Below are positions 43,205 to 52,370 of a stretch of 64,000 nucleotides of DNA, in pieces (position 1 is the stretch's first letter; the number at the start of each line of letters is the position of its first letter). Source of the DNA: CBDDEI01 sp965226775 (lineage in GTDB: Bacteria > Chloroflexota > Dehalococcoidia > SHYD01); assembly GCA_965226775.1 (NCBI GenBank), contig CBDDEI010000002.1:62001-126000 (forward strand), given 5' to 3'. The translations under genes were made by a program, and so were the position numbers. The notes beneath the pieces were generated by a model. That model was not told the DNA's origin and searched no databases. It saw only the letters and a program-made list of their open reading frames with translations.

Positions 43205-43852
43205 ATGCCCTACGTTGCTGCACTCTATCGCTATCCCGTCAAAGGACTGACGCCGGAGCCCCGTGAAGCGCTGACCATCAAGCCCGATGGCCGTGTGGAG
43301 GGAGACCGCGTCCTAGGCTTCCGCTTTGCCAACGTTGCCGGGGATGACTGGGGCACCAAGCACAACATGCTGGTGTTGATGAACACGCCGGGACTGGCGC
43401 GCCTAAACCTCTCCTTTGACTCCGAAGGCAACCGGCTGGCCCTCTCTGTGAACAGAGTAAAGCTGGTAGATGCAGTGCTGGACGAAGAAGGCCGCGCGCT
43501 CATCTGCGCAGCGGTGGCGGACTACGTGCAGCGGACCAGGGAGAACCCCTTGGCAGGCAACCCGGAGCGGCTGCCGCTGCGGCTCATTGGCGACGGGCAA
43601 ACCGCAAAGTACCAGGACAGCAAGGATGGCTACGTGACCATGCACGGCCGCGGCAGTCTCATCGCGCTGGGGGCGGCGCTGAACGAGCTGGCCATAGACG
43701 AGGAGCGGTTCCGCTCCAACATCGTGCTGGACGATCTGGACGCGTGGGAGGAGATGACCTGGGCTGGGCGCAGGATACGCATCGGCCAGGTGGAGTTTCG
43801 ACGTGCTGGAGCCGGCATGGACGCGGTGCATCGCCACCCACGCCAACCCTGA
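43205..43852 (+). pseudogene. MOSC-domain protein, frameshifted
   Basis: MOSC proteins resemble the C-terminal domain of molybdenum-cofactor sulfurases. It opens YVAALYRYPVKGLTPEP, the N-terminal barrel, and carries YVTMHGRGSLIALG. The frame is true up to GQVEF (near 43797), then shifts. The next frame gives DVLEPAWTRCIATHANPEDG, the conserved Cys-containing MOSC core, before a second shift near 43855-43870. The gene thus carries two indels. It lies 7 bases after the broken oxidoreductase. Confidence 0.82.
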
Positions 43853-43873
43853 GGACGGGAGAGCGGCTTCGAC

Positions 43874-44035
43874 ATGGACGTCCTCTCCATGCTCACCAAG
43901 ATGCAGACGCCCCAGTCCGCAGACCAGAACGCGCCGAAGCCCGAGCCCTCCTTTGCCGTGCTGATGACGCCGCGCGGCACGGGCGAGGTGCGCTTGGGCG
44001 ACGAGGTACTCCTTGTTGTAGACGCGCCGGGTTAA
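43874..44035 (+). pseudogene. MOSC-domain protein, C-terminal part
   Basis: The third frame of the same gene: MDVLSMLTKMQTPQ, then AVLMTPRGTGEVRLGDEV and TAA at 44033-44035. It is a natural C-terminal strand pair for a MOSC protein. With both shifts repaired the protein would be near 276 residues. Confidence 0.7.
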
Positions 44036-44107
44036 GATCCCCCGAACAGGCGTAACGTATGGTAAACTAAACAAAAGCGTGATCTTCCATCGAATAAAAG
44101 AACGGGA

Positions 44108-44132
44108 GCGGGCTGGAATGGCCCGCCTTTTT
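44108..44132 (+). terminator. Terminator upstream of typA
   Basis: Stem GCGGGC/GCCCGC with a 7-base loop and CTTTTT after it. It ends only 24 bases before the typA ATG, so typA transcripts starting upstream could be attenuated here. Confidence 0.6.
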
Positions 44133-44155
44133 GTGCCTTAGCACTGATAGGACTT

Positions 44156-45970
44156 ATGCAAACATTGATCGCCGCCACAGACATTAGAAATGACCTGCGC
44201 AATGTGGCCATCATTGCCCACGTTGACCACGGCAAGACCACCCTGGTAGACCACCTGCTGCGCCAGGCCAATACCTTCCGCTCCAACCAGGTGGTGCAAG
44301 ACCTGGCTATGGACTCTAACGATCTGGAGCGAGAGCGGGGTATGACCATCCTGGCCAAGCACACCGGCCTGGTGTGGCAGGGCACCCGCATAAATATCAT
44401 CGATACACCGGGCCACGCCGACTTTTCCGGCGAGGTGGAGCGGGTCATCAACATGGCGGACGGCTGCCTGCTGCTCATCGACGCGGCGGAAGGGCCCATG
44501 CCCCAGACCCGCTACCTGCTAAAGCGGGCGCTGGCAACGGGGCTGCGCTGCATAGTCATCATCAACAAGTGCGATAGGCCGGACGCGCGTATTGCCGCGG
44601 TGGTGTCGGAGACCCAGGACCTCTTCCTGGAGCTTGCCACAGACTCGGAGCAACTGGACTTCCCCATCATTTACGCCATCGGTCGAGAAGGACGGGCCGG
44701 CTTCAGCCCGGACACCATCGGCTCCAACCTGGAGCCCCTCTTCACCACGATGCTGAACTCGATTCCCGCCCCAAGAGTGACGCTGGAAGGCCCGCTGCGG
44801 CTCCTGGTCACTAACCTGGACTACGACGACCATCTGGGAACGATTGCTGTGGGACGTGTTGCTCAGGGCGATATCAAAGTGGGCGCAGCGGTTGCCGTGC
44901 CCCAGGTCGACGAGGCTCCGACGCGGCATCAGATCAGCGCCCTTTTCGGCTTCGAGGGGTTGAAGCGTCTGCCCATTACAACGGCCTCTGCGGGAGATGT
45001 GGTGGCGATAGCCGGTGTCTCACCCGTACGCATCGGCCAGACCATCTCCAGCGCCCTGGACCCCGGTTCACTTCCTACGCTGCAGATTGAGGAGCCCACG
45101 GTGCGCATGACCTTCGGCGTGAACAGCAGCCCCTATGCGGGCCGTGAAGGCAGGTTTGTCACCTCACGCCAGCTGCGGGCGCGGCTCTGGAAAGAGCTAG
45201 AGGTTAATGTTGGGCTGCGGGTTGGCGAGACCGGCCTGGCCGACACCTTCCTCGTCTCCGGCCGCGGCGAGCTGCACCTCTCTATTCTCATTGAAACGCT
45301 GCGGCGGGAAGGCTACGAGCTGGAGGTCTCCCGACCCGAGGCCGTCACCCACTTAGAAGAGGGCGTAGAAGTGGAGCCGGTGGAGTGGTTGAGCGTGACT
45401 ACACAGGAAGAGTACGTGGGCACGGTGACCGAGTACGTGGGCAGCCGCCTAGGACAACTCCAGAACGTTGCGCCGGACTCCCAGGGCGGTATGCGCCTGG
45501 AGTACCGCGTTCCCACACGCGGCCTCATTGGACTGCGGAACGCGCTGCTCACCGCGACGCGGGGCAACGTGGTCATCGCGAGCAGCCTGGAGGACTATCA
45601 ACCCCTTTCCGGCGATCTGCGGCGGCAACGGACCGGCGCACTGGTGGCTTTCGAGAGGGGCGTGGCGACGACGTACGGGCTAAACAACGCCCAGGAGCGT
45701 GGTTCTACTTATGTGCTGCCCGGCACCGAGGTCTACGCGGGGATGATTGTGGGCTACCACGCCCGTGACAAGGATATTGCTATCAATATCTGCAAAGAGA
45801 AGAAGCAGACCAACATCCGCTCCTCCACCTCGGACATCGCGGTGAAGCTATCGCCGCCGGTGTTGCTGAGCATGGAGCAGATGATCGACTTCCTGGGGCC
45901 GGAAGACCTGTTGGAGGTCACCCCTGCAGCGCTGCGGCTACGGAAGCGCACGCTGACCGGCATCAGGTAG
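44156..45970 (+). CDS. typA: Ribosome-associated GTPase TypA/BipA
   Basis: A 604-residue translational GTPase that binds ribosomes during stress and subunit assembly. It has G1 AHVDHGKTT, switch I ERERGMTI, G3 DTPGHADF, G4 NKCDRP and the BipA-specific C-terminal end (REKK-like KEKKQTNIRSSTSDIAVKL). ATG 44156 follows AGGA. It stands alone, with a terminator-like hairpin just upstream. Identification is secure from full-length motif order. Confidence 0.95.
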   Translation: MQTLIAATDIRNDLRNVAIIAHVDHGKTTLVDHLLRQANTFRSNQVVQDLAMDSNDLERERGMTILAKHTGLVWQGTRINIIDTPGHADFSGEVERVINMADGCLLLIDAAEGPMPQTRYLLKRALATGLRCIVIINKCDRPDARIAAVVSETQDLFLELATDSEQLDFPIIYAIGREGRAGFSPDTIGSNLEPLFTTMLNSIPAPRVTLEGPLRLLVTNLDYDDHLGTIAVGRVAQGDIKVGAAVAVPQVDEAPTRHQISALFGFEGLKRLPITTASAGDVVAIAGVSPVRIGQTISSALDPGSLPTLQIEEPTVRMTFGVNSSPYAGREGRFVTSRQLRARLWKELEVNVGLRVGETGLADTFLVSGRGELHLSILIETLRREGYELEVSRPEAVTHLEEGVEVEPVEWLSVTTQEEYVGTVTEYVGSRLGQLQNVAPDSQGGMRLEYRVPTRGLIGLRNALLTATRGNVVIASSLEDYQPLSGDLRRQRTGALVAFERGVATTYGLNNAQERGSTYVLPGTEVYAGMIVGYHARDKDIAINICKEKKQTNIRSSTSDIAVKLSPPVLLSMEQMIDFLGPEDLLEVTPAALRLRKRTLTGIR

Positions 45971-45978
45971 GGGTAAGC

Positions 45979-46067
45979 TCAGCCCCCTCCAAAACGAAGT
46001 GGGGGACCATTCCCCAAAGCCCTCTGGCAGAAGGGACACTCCCTTCTGCACTATCCTCTTCTAAGAC
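45979..46067. repeat. Dispersed intergenic repeat, copy B
   Basis: It contains AGCCCCCTCC, GGGGGACCATTCCCCA and GGCAGAAGGGACACTCCC, aligning along its length with 34504-34602 though the opening hairpin is decayed. Like copy A it lies between a forward gene and a convergent aldo/keto reductase gene. Confidence 0.55.
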
Positions 46068-46079
46068 GTAACTAGCCGT

Positions 46080-46880
46080 TTATTCCACAGGGAACGCCTC
46101 ATCTAGCGCCGCTATTTGATCGGGCGTGAGGCTCCAGCCGGAGGCTGCTACGTCCTCGTCCACCCGCTCCACCTTGTCCGTCTTGGGGATGGCAATGACA
46201 CAGGAGCGGGAGAGGCACCAGTTGAGGGCCACCTGGGCCGGCGTCTTGCCCGCTTCATGCGCGATGCGCTGGAGCGTATTCACCCCTGGGAACATGCTGG
46301 AGAAGAGCAGCTCTCCCTGAGCCAGAGGGCTGTAGGCGATGATGCTGATCTTCTGCGGCTCGTAGAAGGAGGCAAAGTCCGCCTCCGGCTCCCGCTGTGC
46401 CAGGCTGTACTCCACCTGGTTGGAGACAATGCGGTGCTTGGTGAGGGCCGCCTGAGCCTCCTCCACCTGCTGGCGGGAGAAGTTGCTCACACCTATGAAG
46501 CGCACCTTGCCCTCGTCCGCCAGCTTCTCCATAGCCCGCATGGTGTCTCCAATGGGAACCGTCGTGTCGGGCCAGTGCACTTGGTAGAGGTCGATAGTGT
46601 CGGTGCCCAATCGCTTGAGGCTGCTCTCCGCGGCCTTCAGAACGTCGCCATAGCCAAGGTGATCGCCTGAGACTTTGGTAGCCAGGAAGACTTTCTCGCG
46701 CAGTCCCCGAATCGCCTCGCCAACCACATCCTCCGTGCCGTAGACCTCCGCGGTGTCAATGAGCCATGCGCCCAGCTCTATGGCGCGTTGTAGAGGGGCC
46801 ACACCGCCGCGGTAGCGCCATGTCCCCAGTCCAATCTCTGGCACCATCACACCGGTACCACCCAGTTCTCTTAGTTCCAT
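46080..46880 (-). CDS. Aldo/keto reductase
   Basis: A 266-residue NAD(P)H-dependent TIM-barrel enzyme, shorter than and not closely related to the copy at 34607. It has LIDTAEVYG (Asp/Tyr), FLATKVSGD (Lys) and DLYQVHWPD (His) and ends with the cofactor-binding VIAIPKTDKVERVDE. ATG 46880 has GAGGA upstream and gives the family N-terminus MELRELGGTG; an upstream ATG at 46895 is possible. Substrate unknown. Confidence 0.9.
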   Translation of the reverse strand: MELRELGGTGVMVPEIGLGTWRYRGGVAPLQRAIELGAWLIDTAEVYGTEDVVGEAIRGLREKVFLATKVSGDHLGYGDVLKAAESSLKRLGTDTIDLYQVHWPDTTVPIGDTMRAMEKLADEGKVRFIGVSNFSRQQVEEAQAALTKHRIVSNQVEYSLAQREPEADFASFYEPQKISIIAYSPLAQGELLFSSMFPGVNTLQRIAHEAGKTPAQVALNWCLSRSCVIAIPKTDKVERVDEDVAASGWSLTPDQIAALDEAFPVE

Positions 46881-46949
46881 CTTCTCATTCCTCATTCTCT
46901 GGCCGCGTAGGGTGCGGGAGTATCCTAGTTGTTGTCTAATTAAAGACAG

Positions 46950-46979
46950 AACGGCCCAGACTCTTGGGTCTGGGCCGTT
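46950..46979. terminator. Hairpin downstream of the extradiol dioxygenase
   Basis: A perfect 12-bp stem, AACGGCCCAGAC and its complement, with a 6-base loop. Read on the reverse strand it follows the gene ending at 47032. T-run weak. Confidence 0.6.
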
Positions 46980-47031
46980 GCATATGCGTTGGTTGCTTAG
47001 TAGCCAACCACCAGAGTGGTTACGCGGCTAC

Positions 47032-48036
47032 TTAGACATTCTCCCACAGCTCGAAAGCTGCGCCAATGGGGGAGGCGTAAACCGGAATGTAGTCGATCTT
47101 CTGGCCCTTCTTGCCTTCCACCGCGCCGCCTGCGGAGATGTGACTGCAGGTCTCCCGGGTGCCGCCCTGGGGGCCGCCAAAGCCGGGCATGCCGGTGATC
47201 TGGGGGCCGGGCTCGCGCCACGCTTGGCTGGTGTCGCCTTCGGGGATCGTGTAGCTGTCGAAGAGCTGGGCAGCCAGCTTAGGGTTGCCATCAACCAGTG
47301 CGTCAACGATGCTCAGGTCGAACTTCTCGTCGATGTAAGCGCCCTTCATGCTGGGCGTGTGCCACATGCCGCCGGAGCCGACGATGGCAACTCGAGCGTT
47401 GGTGGGGGCTTCCTCGATAACCTCGCGGATAGCTTTGCCCAACTCATAGCAGCGGTTGCCGGTAGGCTGCGGAGCGTAGTAGCAGTTCAATAGAATGGGG
47501 ACTACCGGGATGTCCCAGTCAGTCAAGGACTCGGCTGGGCGGAAGAAGGCGTGACCCATGCCGCGCACCGGGTTCGGGAGCTCCATGCTGAAGGCAGGGT
47601 CAAAGCCCTTGAGCATAAGACCGCGCAGAATGTCGACGGAGAGCTCCTTGTTGTTATTCAGGGTGCGCCAGGTCTCCGGCGTCTTCACCACGTGGCCGCT
47701 CTCATCGCGAGGTGCTCTGGCGTCCGCCTTGGAGGTGTAACCATCGTAATTCTCACCCACGTAGACGGCAAAAGTAGGGAAGTTCTCAAAACCAAAGCAT
47801 TCCTTCTGGTCGTCGCCCAGGACCACCAGGGTGTCTATGTTGGCGTCTTTGATCTTCTGCTTTAGGAGCGCAAAGGAATCCTGAATGCGCTGGTGCTTTG
47901 CCTTGTTGACCTCAGCGGGATCGACCGGCATATCTTCACGGATAGGGCGACGCTTGCGCTGCTCATCCCACCAATCCAGACCGGAATAGCAGAATGGCGT
48001 GTGCGCTACGTTCATTACTTGAACTACTTGTGCCAT
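47032..48036 (-). CDS. LigB-type extradiol ring-cleavage dioxygenase
   Basis: A 334-residue protein of the class III extradiol dioxygenase fold (protocatechuate 4,5-dioxygenase beta type). The first metal histidine is in VMNVAHTPF (His12); LVVLGDDQKECF and VAIVGSGGMWHTPSM match the later active-site segments. Such enzymes open catechol rings using non-haem iron and oxygen. The alpha (LigA) subunit gene is not adjacent. ATG 48036 follows GAGGAGGAA. It lies just downstream of a dehydrogenase on the same strand and fits an aromatic catabolic role. Confidence 0.82.
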   Translation of the reverse strand: MAQVVQVMNVAHTPFCYSGLDWWDEQRKRRPIREDMPVDPAEVNKAKHQRIQDSFALLKQKIKDANIDTLVVLGDDQKECFGFENFPTFAVYVGENYDGYTSKADARAPRDESGHVVKTPETWRTLNNNKELSVDILRGLMLKGFDPAFSMELPNPVRGMGHAFFRPAESLTDWDIPVVPILLNCYYAPQPTGNRCYELGKAIREVIEEAPTNARVAIVGSGGMWHTPSMKGAYIDEKFDLSIVDALVDGNPKLAAQLFDSYTIPEGDTSQAWREPGPQITGMPGFGGPQGGTRETCSHISAGGAVEGKKGQKIDYIPVYASPIGAAFELWENV

Positions 48037-48120
48037 TAGTTCCTCCTCACTCTTTGTTTGCTCTTTAAGAACCTGTACTAATTATAGAGTTCTGCTTACA
48101 TGCGTCAAGAAAGGGCCATT

Positions 48121-49092
48121 TTAGAACCACTTAGCCTTATCCACAACGTTCTTCAGCGACTCGCCCTTATCGAAACGCATGCAGTTCTCCAGGAAGAGCT
48201 CAGAACGGCGGTCCTCCAGGTACGGTCCAGTCAGCGCCGAGTGGGGTGTCATCATGACGTTGGACATATCCCATAACGGATGCTCTGCGGGCAGCGGCTC
48301 TATATCATAGACGTCCAGGCCTGCCCCACCGACTTGACCGCTCTGGAGCGCGTCCACAAGGTCGTTGAGCACAACGGTTTGGCCGCGGCCAATGTTGATC
48401 ACGACTGCGCCCTTCTTTAGGACGTCGAACTCCGGTTTGCCAAACATCCCCTTGGTGTCCGGCGTTAGGGGCACGGTGATAGCCAGGAAGTCGGCCTTGG
48501 GCAGAACGCTGTGCAAGGCATCCGGCCTGTGGAGCTCTGCGAAGCCGGGAGGCGCATCCGGGATGCGGGGGTCGACGCCAATGACCGTCATGCCGAACTC
48601 GTGGCATAGCCGGCCGGCCTCTGCTCCCACGCCGCCTACGCCCACGATAACCGCGGTGCTCTCCGGCAGGTGCCAGGTGGACCCACCGCGCTTGAAGATG
48701 TGCTGGTGCTGCTGCCAGGCATAGAAGGGCAGGCCGCGGGCAAAGGCCAGGACAAAGGACACAATGTGGTGGCCAATGTGGTCGTTATAGATACCGCGGG
48801 TGTTGGTAACCTCCACGTTGCTGTCTATCAGCGCTTGGTGGAAGTAGCTGGGGCTGGGATTGGCCAGCGGTGCGGAGATCCAACGCAGCTTCTTGGCGTG
48901 CTGGAAGAGTTCCGGCTCAATATCGCCAAAGGCGGCGTCTATCTCGCCAACAACCTTCATAGCCTCGTCCATAGAATTGGTGACGGTCACCTCAATACCG
49001 GGGATGAGCTTCTTTAGGCTCTCCGGCCAGTGGGGAAAGGAACGCCGCGCCGCAACGTTCTCCGGTTCCAAAATCAAAAGCTTGAATGCCAT
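48121..49092 (-). CDS. D-isomer 2-hydroxyacid dehydrogenase
   Basis: A 323-residue NAD-dependent dehydrogenase. The Rossmann loop is VGVGGVGAEAGRL. Catalytic Arg is in NIGRGQTV, Glu in YDIEPLP and His in MMTPHSALTG. The family reduces 2-keto acids to D-hydroxy acids. ATG 49092 with GAGGAGGAAG upstream is chosen over an in-frame ATG at 49107. It precedes the LigB-type gene by 84 bases on the same strand, so the two may act on the same pathway. Confidence 0.92.
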   Translation of the reverse strand: MAFKLLILEPENVAARRSFPHWPESLKKLIPGIEVTVTNSMDEAMKVVGEIDAAFGDIEPELFQHAKKLRWISAPLANPSPSYFHQALIDSNVEVTNTRGIYNDHIGHHIVSFVLAFARGLPFYAWQQHQHIFKRGGSTWHLPESTAVIVGVGGVGAEAGRLCHEFGMTVIGVDPRIPDAPPGFAELHRPDALHSVLPKADFLAITVPLTPDTKGMFGKPEFDVLKKGAVVINIGRGQTVVLNDLVDALQSGQVGGAGLDVYDIEPLPAEHPLWDMSNVMMTPHSALTGPYLEDRRSELFLENCMRFDKGESLKNVVDKAKWF

Positions 49093-49307
49093 GAGCTTCC
49101 TCCTCAAGTGAGTGGATGTGAACTGGTACCCATACAGATAGATTGTCCCGCCGCTAGTATACGCCGTGCCTCTAAACCGACGCTAGCGTACTAAGCCGTT
49201 CGGCGCGCCTTGCTTGATGGGCAACGCGTACGCGTTAGTGATGCTGAAGCCGGGACAAGAATGCGGATGGGGAAGAGGGACCAGAAGCAAGCAGCGGTTG
49301 CACAGTG

Positions 49308-49383
49308 TGGCAGCCCGGGAGGGATTCGAACCCCCGACCATCTCCTTAGAAGGGAGCTGCTCTATCCTCTGAGCTACCGGGCC
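49308..49383 (-). tRNA. tRNA-Arg (TCT)
   Basis: A 76-base cloverleaf with encoded CCA. Acceptor GGCCCGG pairs with CCGGGCT, D stem GCTC/GAGC, anticodon loop CTTCTAA (anticodon TCT), T loop TTCGAAT. The top anticodon-stem pair is a G-A mismatch. Confidence 0.94.
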
Positions 49384-49494
49384 GCAGGAGCAATCTTAGT
49401 GCAGTGCCCCACTATGTTAACCACTAGAGACTAGGTTGGCCTAGTCAAAAGCCTAGAGTGGCTTAAAAACGAAAGGATGATGGCCGCGTCGTCT

Positions 49495-49812
49495 TTATCC
49501 TGTCATCTCCATCGCTTCGGCAACTTCAATTGTGCCGCCGTTTTCTAGGAACGGGCAGCAATTAGCCATTTCAAGAGCAGCATCCATGCCGTCGGCCTGC
49601 ACAATTGAATATCCTAACAAGGGATTCGGCCCACCACCGTCTACTACGCCATCGGAGCTTACGGTCTTGGCGTTTCCCATGGGAGTGCCTGGGTTGACCA
49701 TGGCATCGCCAAGGCCGCTGACCCAGCTGTGCCATGCCTCCATATGTTTGGCTCCCTCCTCAGGGGTCTCAGGCATTTTCCCACCGTGGTAGGCTAAGAC
49801 GTAGTTAGACAT
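49495..49812 (-). CDS. YCII-related small protein
   Basis: A 105-residue dimeric alpha/beta-barrel-like protein. It opens NYVLAYHGGKMPETPEEGAKHMEAWHSW with a conserved His, followed by LLGYSIVQADGMDAALEMANCCPFLENGG, as in the YCII/DGPF family. Members are often fused or linked to sigma factors, but none is here. The biochemical role of the family is mostly unknown. It is monocistronic. Confidence 0.8.
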   Translation of the reverse strand: MSNYVLAYHGGKMPETPEEGAKHMEAWHSWVSGLGDAMVNPGTPMGNAKTVSSDGVVDGGGPNPLLGYSIVQADGMDAALEMANCCPFLENGGTIEVAEAMEMTG

Positions 49813-49961
49813 AGTTTCTTTCTGCCGCGTAAGCCGCGACTTTCCTATTAGTTATGACTTAAAGTACGCATAGAATAACATAGGCTGAAGAGCCGGAACC
49901 CCTAACCTGTGGGATACGTTGCAACGGCAACTCCACCGCGCTGTCTAGGTGTACGTAAGAA

Positions 49962-50001
49962 AATAGCGCCGACTGCTAAGTATTGAGCAGCCGACGCTAT
50001 T
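49962..50001 (-). terminator. Rho-independent terminator, reverse strand
   Basis: A 16-bp stem with two mismatches (AATAGCG arms at the base), loop of 8, ending TATTTTCTT on the reverse strand. It closes the gene ending at 50024. Confidence 0.7.
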
Positions 50002-50023
50002 GGCGTTCCTAGATCACTCTCAG

Positions 50024-50278
50024 CTATGACTTGAGCAAGGTAACTAGGCGATGCTCGAAGAAGTCGTACTCCCACTCGGTTCCCGGCCACTGCTCCGCAG
50101 GAAGCCCGGACATTTCTTGTAACTCCAACACAAGCGGCTTGAAGTGGAGATGCACCTCTACTCTGCCATTATTGTCATCAACTTCAACAAGGGTGCCACT
50201 TCCTGGCGGGAAATTAGGATTTGCACTCTTTACGGTTACCTTAGCCTTATAATCTCGAGCCGTGTGACCCTGCGTCAT
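50024..50278 (-). CDS. Small conserved-looking hypothetical protein
   Basis: An 84-residue soluble protein with no membrane helix or cysteine. It has a likely beta-rich first half (YKAKVTVKSANPNFPPGSG, then VEVHLHFKPL) and a Trp-rich end (WPGTEWEYDFFEHR). AAGGAGGGT precedes ATG 50278 and a terminator follows. A consensus promoter containing an inverted repeat lies about 65 bases upstream, so it is a regulated single-gene unit. No family recognised. Confidence 0.7.
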   Translation of the reverse strand: MTQGHTARDYKAKVTVKSANPNFPPGSGTLVEVDDNNGRVEVHLHFKPLVLELQEMSGLPAEQWPGTEWEYDFFEHRLVTLLKS

Positions 50279-50344
50279 GGTACCCTCCTTCTAAGTTCAG
50301 ATTGACCAGCTAGTTTCCAATTTGCGCTCAATAATAGCACCTGA

Positions 50345-50373
50345 AATCTACACTCAGCCACTCTGAGTGTCAA
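50345..50373 (-). promoter_or_regulatory. Promoter with built-in operator
   Basis: On the reverse strand a perfect TTGACA and TAGATT are 17 bases apart. A perfect 8-bp inverted repeat (ACACTCAG, 5-base gap, CTGAGTGT; 50350-50357 and 50363-50370) fills the spacer and touches both hexamers, the classic place for a repressor to bind. Confidence 0.6.
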
Positions 50374-50429
50374 CTACAAAGTCTAAATGCGCTTCCATAG
50401 CGTGTACTTGCATAGCCTTCAGCTTTTGC

Positions 50430-50459
50430 TTGCGCAGCAGTAGCGTGGATGCCTATTAT
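50430..50459 (+). promoter_or_regulatory. Candidate promoter for the ring-hydroxylating dioxygenase operon
   Basis: TTGCGC, 18-base spacer, TATTAT. An imperfect inverted repeat ACTTGCC-ATATT-GGCAGGT (50486-50504) lies just downstream, where a repressor could block transcription. Confidence 0.4.
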
Positions 50460-50555
50460 AGAGTATCTTTAGGTGTGGTGAGAAAACTTGCCATATTGGC
50501 AGGTTACGAGTATTCTAGGCGGCAAGTTTGCCTTAACTAATTAGGAGGTGATGGC

Positions 50556-51839
50556 ATGGTTATAAAAGCGTTAGATACAGACGACCTGATTCGGCAGGAC
50601 CGAGTCAAGGGAGCCATCTACACCGATCCAGACATCTTTACCCAGGAGATGGATAAAATCTTCCTGCGCAGTTGGGTATTCATTTGCCACGATAGCCAGG
50701 TTGCCCAGCCGGGCGATTACTACGCCACATGGCTAGGCACAGTACCGATTATCGTGTCCCGCGGTTCGGATGATAATCAGGTACACATTTTCTACAACCG
50801 CTGCCGGCACCGCGGCAACATCGTTTGCCAGTACGAGTCCGGCAACGCCAACTACTTCCGTTGCGCGTATCATGGCTGGACATACAGCAATCGCGGACGC
50901 GTTGCTGGAGTGCCTTACAAAGAAGCCTACGGTGACACCCTCAATTGGGATGAGATGGGGTTGATAGAGGTCGCCAAAGTCGGCGTCTATCAGGGCTTTG
51001 TCTTCGCTAGTGGTAGCGAGAACGTCCCGTCCCTTGAGGAGTGGATTGGTCCTGCGCACTACTACATAGACCTGTTCAACAATCAGGGCCCCGCCGGCAT
51101 TTCGGCTAAAGCAGGCACGCAGAAGAGCCTGTACCGCGGCAACTGGAAGTTCCAGAACGAAAACGACGCAGACAACTACCACACCGACTTCACCCATGCT
51201 ATTGGTGCAGTCCTGCGAGCAAAACGAGCTCAGCGAGAAGGCGTCGCCATCGGACGCACAGGCCAGCCCCCTGAGGCTATTGTGCGAGCGTTGGGCTATG
51301 GCCATTCCGCCAACCACCGCACCGGCGTCGTCGACAGCCGCGACCTATACGCACAGGCTAAAAACAATAGCCTTACCAAAGGATACGTAGAAACCTTGGA
51401 GCAGAGGGAGGGCTTAGAGAAAACCCGAGAGCTGCTAGGTAATGCCGGCAGCCCTGGCAACACCTTCCGAATGTGGCCCAACCTCGTAGTCATTGGGACC
51501 CAGCTACGCGTCACCCGGCCCCTGAATGTGGGTGTCTCGGAGAACTACTACCATCCTACCCTGCTCAAGGACGTGCCCGACGAGGTCAACGCCATTCGCC
51601 TGCGGTTCCACGAGCAAGGCTTTGGGCCCGCTGGTTTCACTTCACCTGATGACGTAGAAGTCTTCGCCCGCAATCAGATAGGCCTGCGCGCACGGGCTAA
51701 CGACTGGCAGATCATGGCTCGCGGCCTCCACCGGGATCAGATGGCAGACGACGGCACGCTCTTTGGCCCAGTTAAAGACGAGACCGGTATGCGAAGCATC
51801 TACCAGGAGTGGAAGCGGCAGATGTCCGCCCCTGACTAA
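50556..51839 (+). CDS. Ring-hydroxylating dioxygenase, alpha subunit
   Basis: The 427-residue catalytic subunit adding both atoms of oxygen to an aromatic ring. The Rieske 2Fe-2S ligands are CRHRGN near residue 86 and CAYHGW near residue 107. The mononuclear iron site DNYHTDFTH (D-x2-H-x4-H) is near residue 210. TAGGAGGTG precedes ATG 50556. The beta subunit gene follows 40 bases later. Reductase and ferredoxin genes are absent nearby. The family is Rieske alpha of the benzoate/toluate-biphenyl type; the substrate is unknown. Confidence 0.92.
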   Translation: MVIKALDTDDLIRQDRVKGAIYTDPDIFTQEMDKIFLRSWVFICHDSQVAQPGDYYATWLGTVPIIVSRGSDDNQVHIFYNRCRHRGNIVCQYESGNANYFRCAYHGWTYSNRGRVAGVPYKEAYGDTLNWDEMGLIEVAKVGVYQGFVFASGSENVPSLEEWIGPAHYYIDLFNNQGPAGISAKAGTQKSLYRGNWKFQNENDADNYHTDFTHAIGAVLRAKRAQREGVAIGRTGQPPEAIVRALGYGHSANHRTGVVDSRDLYAQAKNNSLTKGYVETLEQREGLEKTRELLGNAGSPGNTFRMWPNLVVIGTQLRVTRPLNVGVSENYYHPTLLKDVPDEVNAIRLRFHEQGFGPAGFTSPDDVEVFARNQIGLRARANDWQIMARGLHRDQMADDGTLFGPVKDETGMRSIYQEWKRQMSAPD

Positions 51840-51879
51840 TCAGGAAGACGCTGCACTAAGCTATACGGAGAGACAATCT

Positions 51880-52359
51880 ATGGCTGTAGATACGCGTGAA
51901 ATAGAGCAGTACCTGTACCGAGAGGCCTGGCTGCTGGACAGCCGGAAGTTCGACGAGTGGTTGGAACTGTACACCGAAGACGCCCTCTATTGGGTGCCGG
52001 CAAACGAATACGACATCGATCCGATGACCCACGTCTCGCTGATTTACGATGACCGCAGCCGTATGCAGGACAGGGTATGGAGCGTTCAGAGTGGTGTACG
52101 CTGGTCTCAAGACCCCCAATCTCGGACCCGTCATATCATTGGTAATGTGATGGTGCTGGAAGATAAAGGGGATGAACTGACGATCACCTCTAACTTTGTG
52201 ATGTTCGAGATCCGGCGGGCACTCTATGGTGACCGCTACTTCTCTGGCCGCTTTGAGCATCACCTCCGGAAGGACGGCGATTCCTGGAAGATCGCACTGA
52301 AAAAGATTGAACTGTTGACCAACGACGCACCGGTTGAAAACTTGGTCATGATCATCTAA
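51880..52359 (+). CDS. Ring-hydroxylating dioxygenase, beta subunit
   Basis: The 159-residue small structural subunit (NTF2-like fold). It has EIEQYLYREAWLLDSRKFDEWLELY, then DALYWVP and TRHIIGNVMV, the usual order. The frame reaches 51763 inside the alpha gene, but ATG 51880 with GGAGAG eight bases upstream gives the normal start and length. It forms the hetero-oligomer with the alpha subunit and is followed by a strong terminator that closes the two-gene operon. Confidence 0.9.
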   Translation: MAVDTREIEQYLYREAWLLDSRKFDEWLELYTEDALYWVPANEYDIDPMTHVSLIYDDRSRMQDRVWSVQSGVRWSQDPQSRTRHIIGNVMVLEDKGDELTITSNFVMFEIRRALYGDRYFSGRFEHHLRKDGDSWKIALKKIELLTNDAPVENLVMII

Positions 52360-52370
52360 GAGAACTGAAG

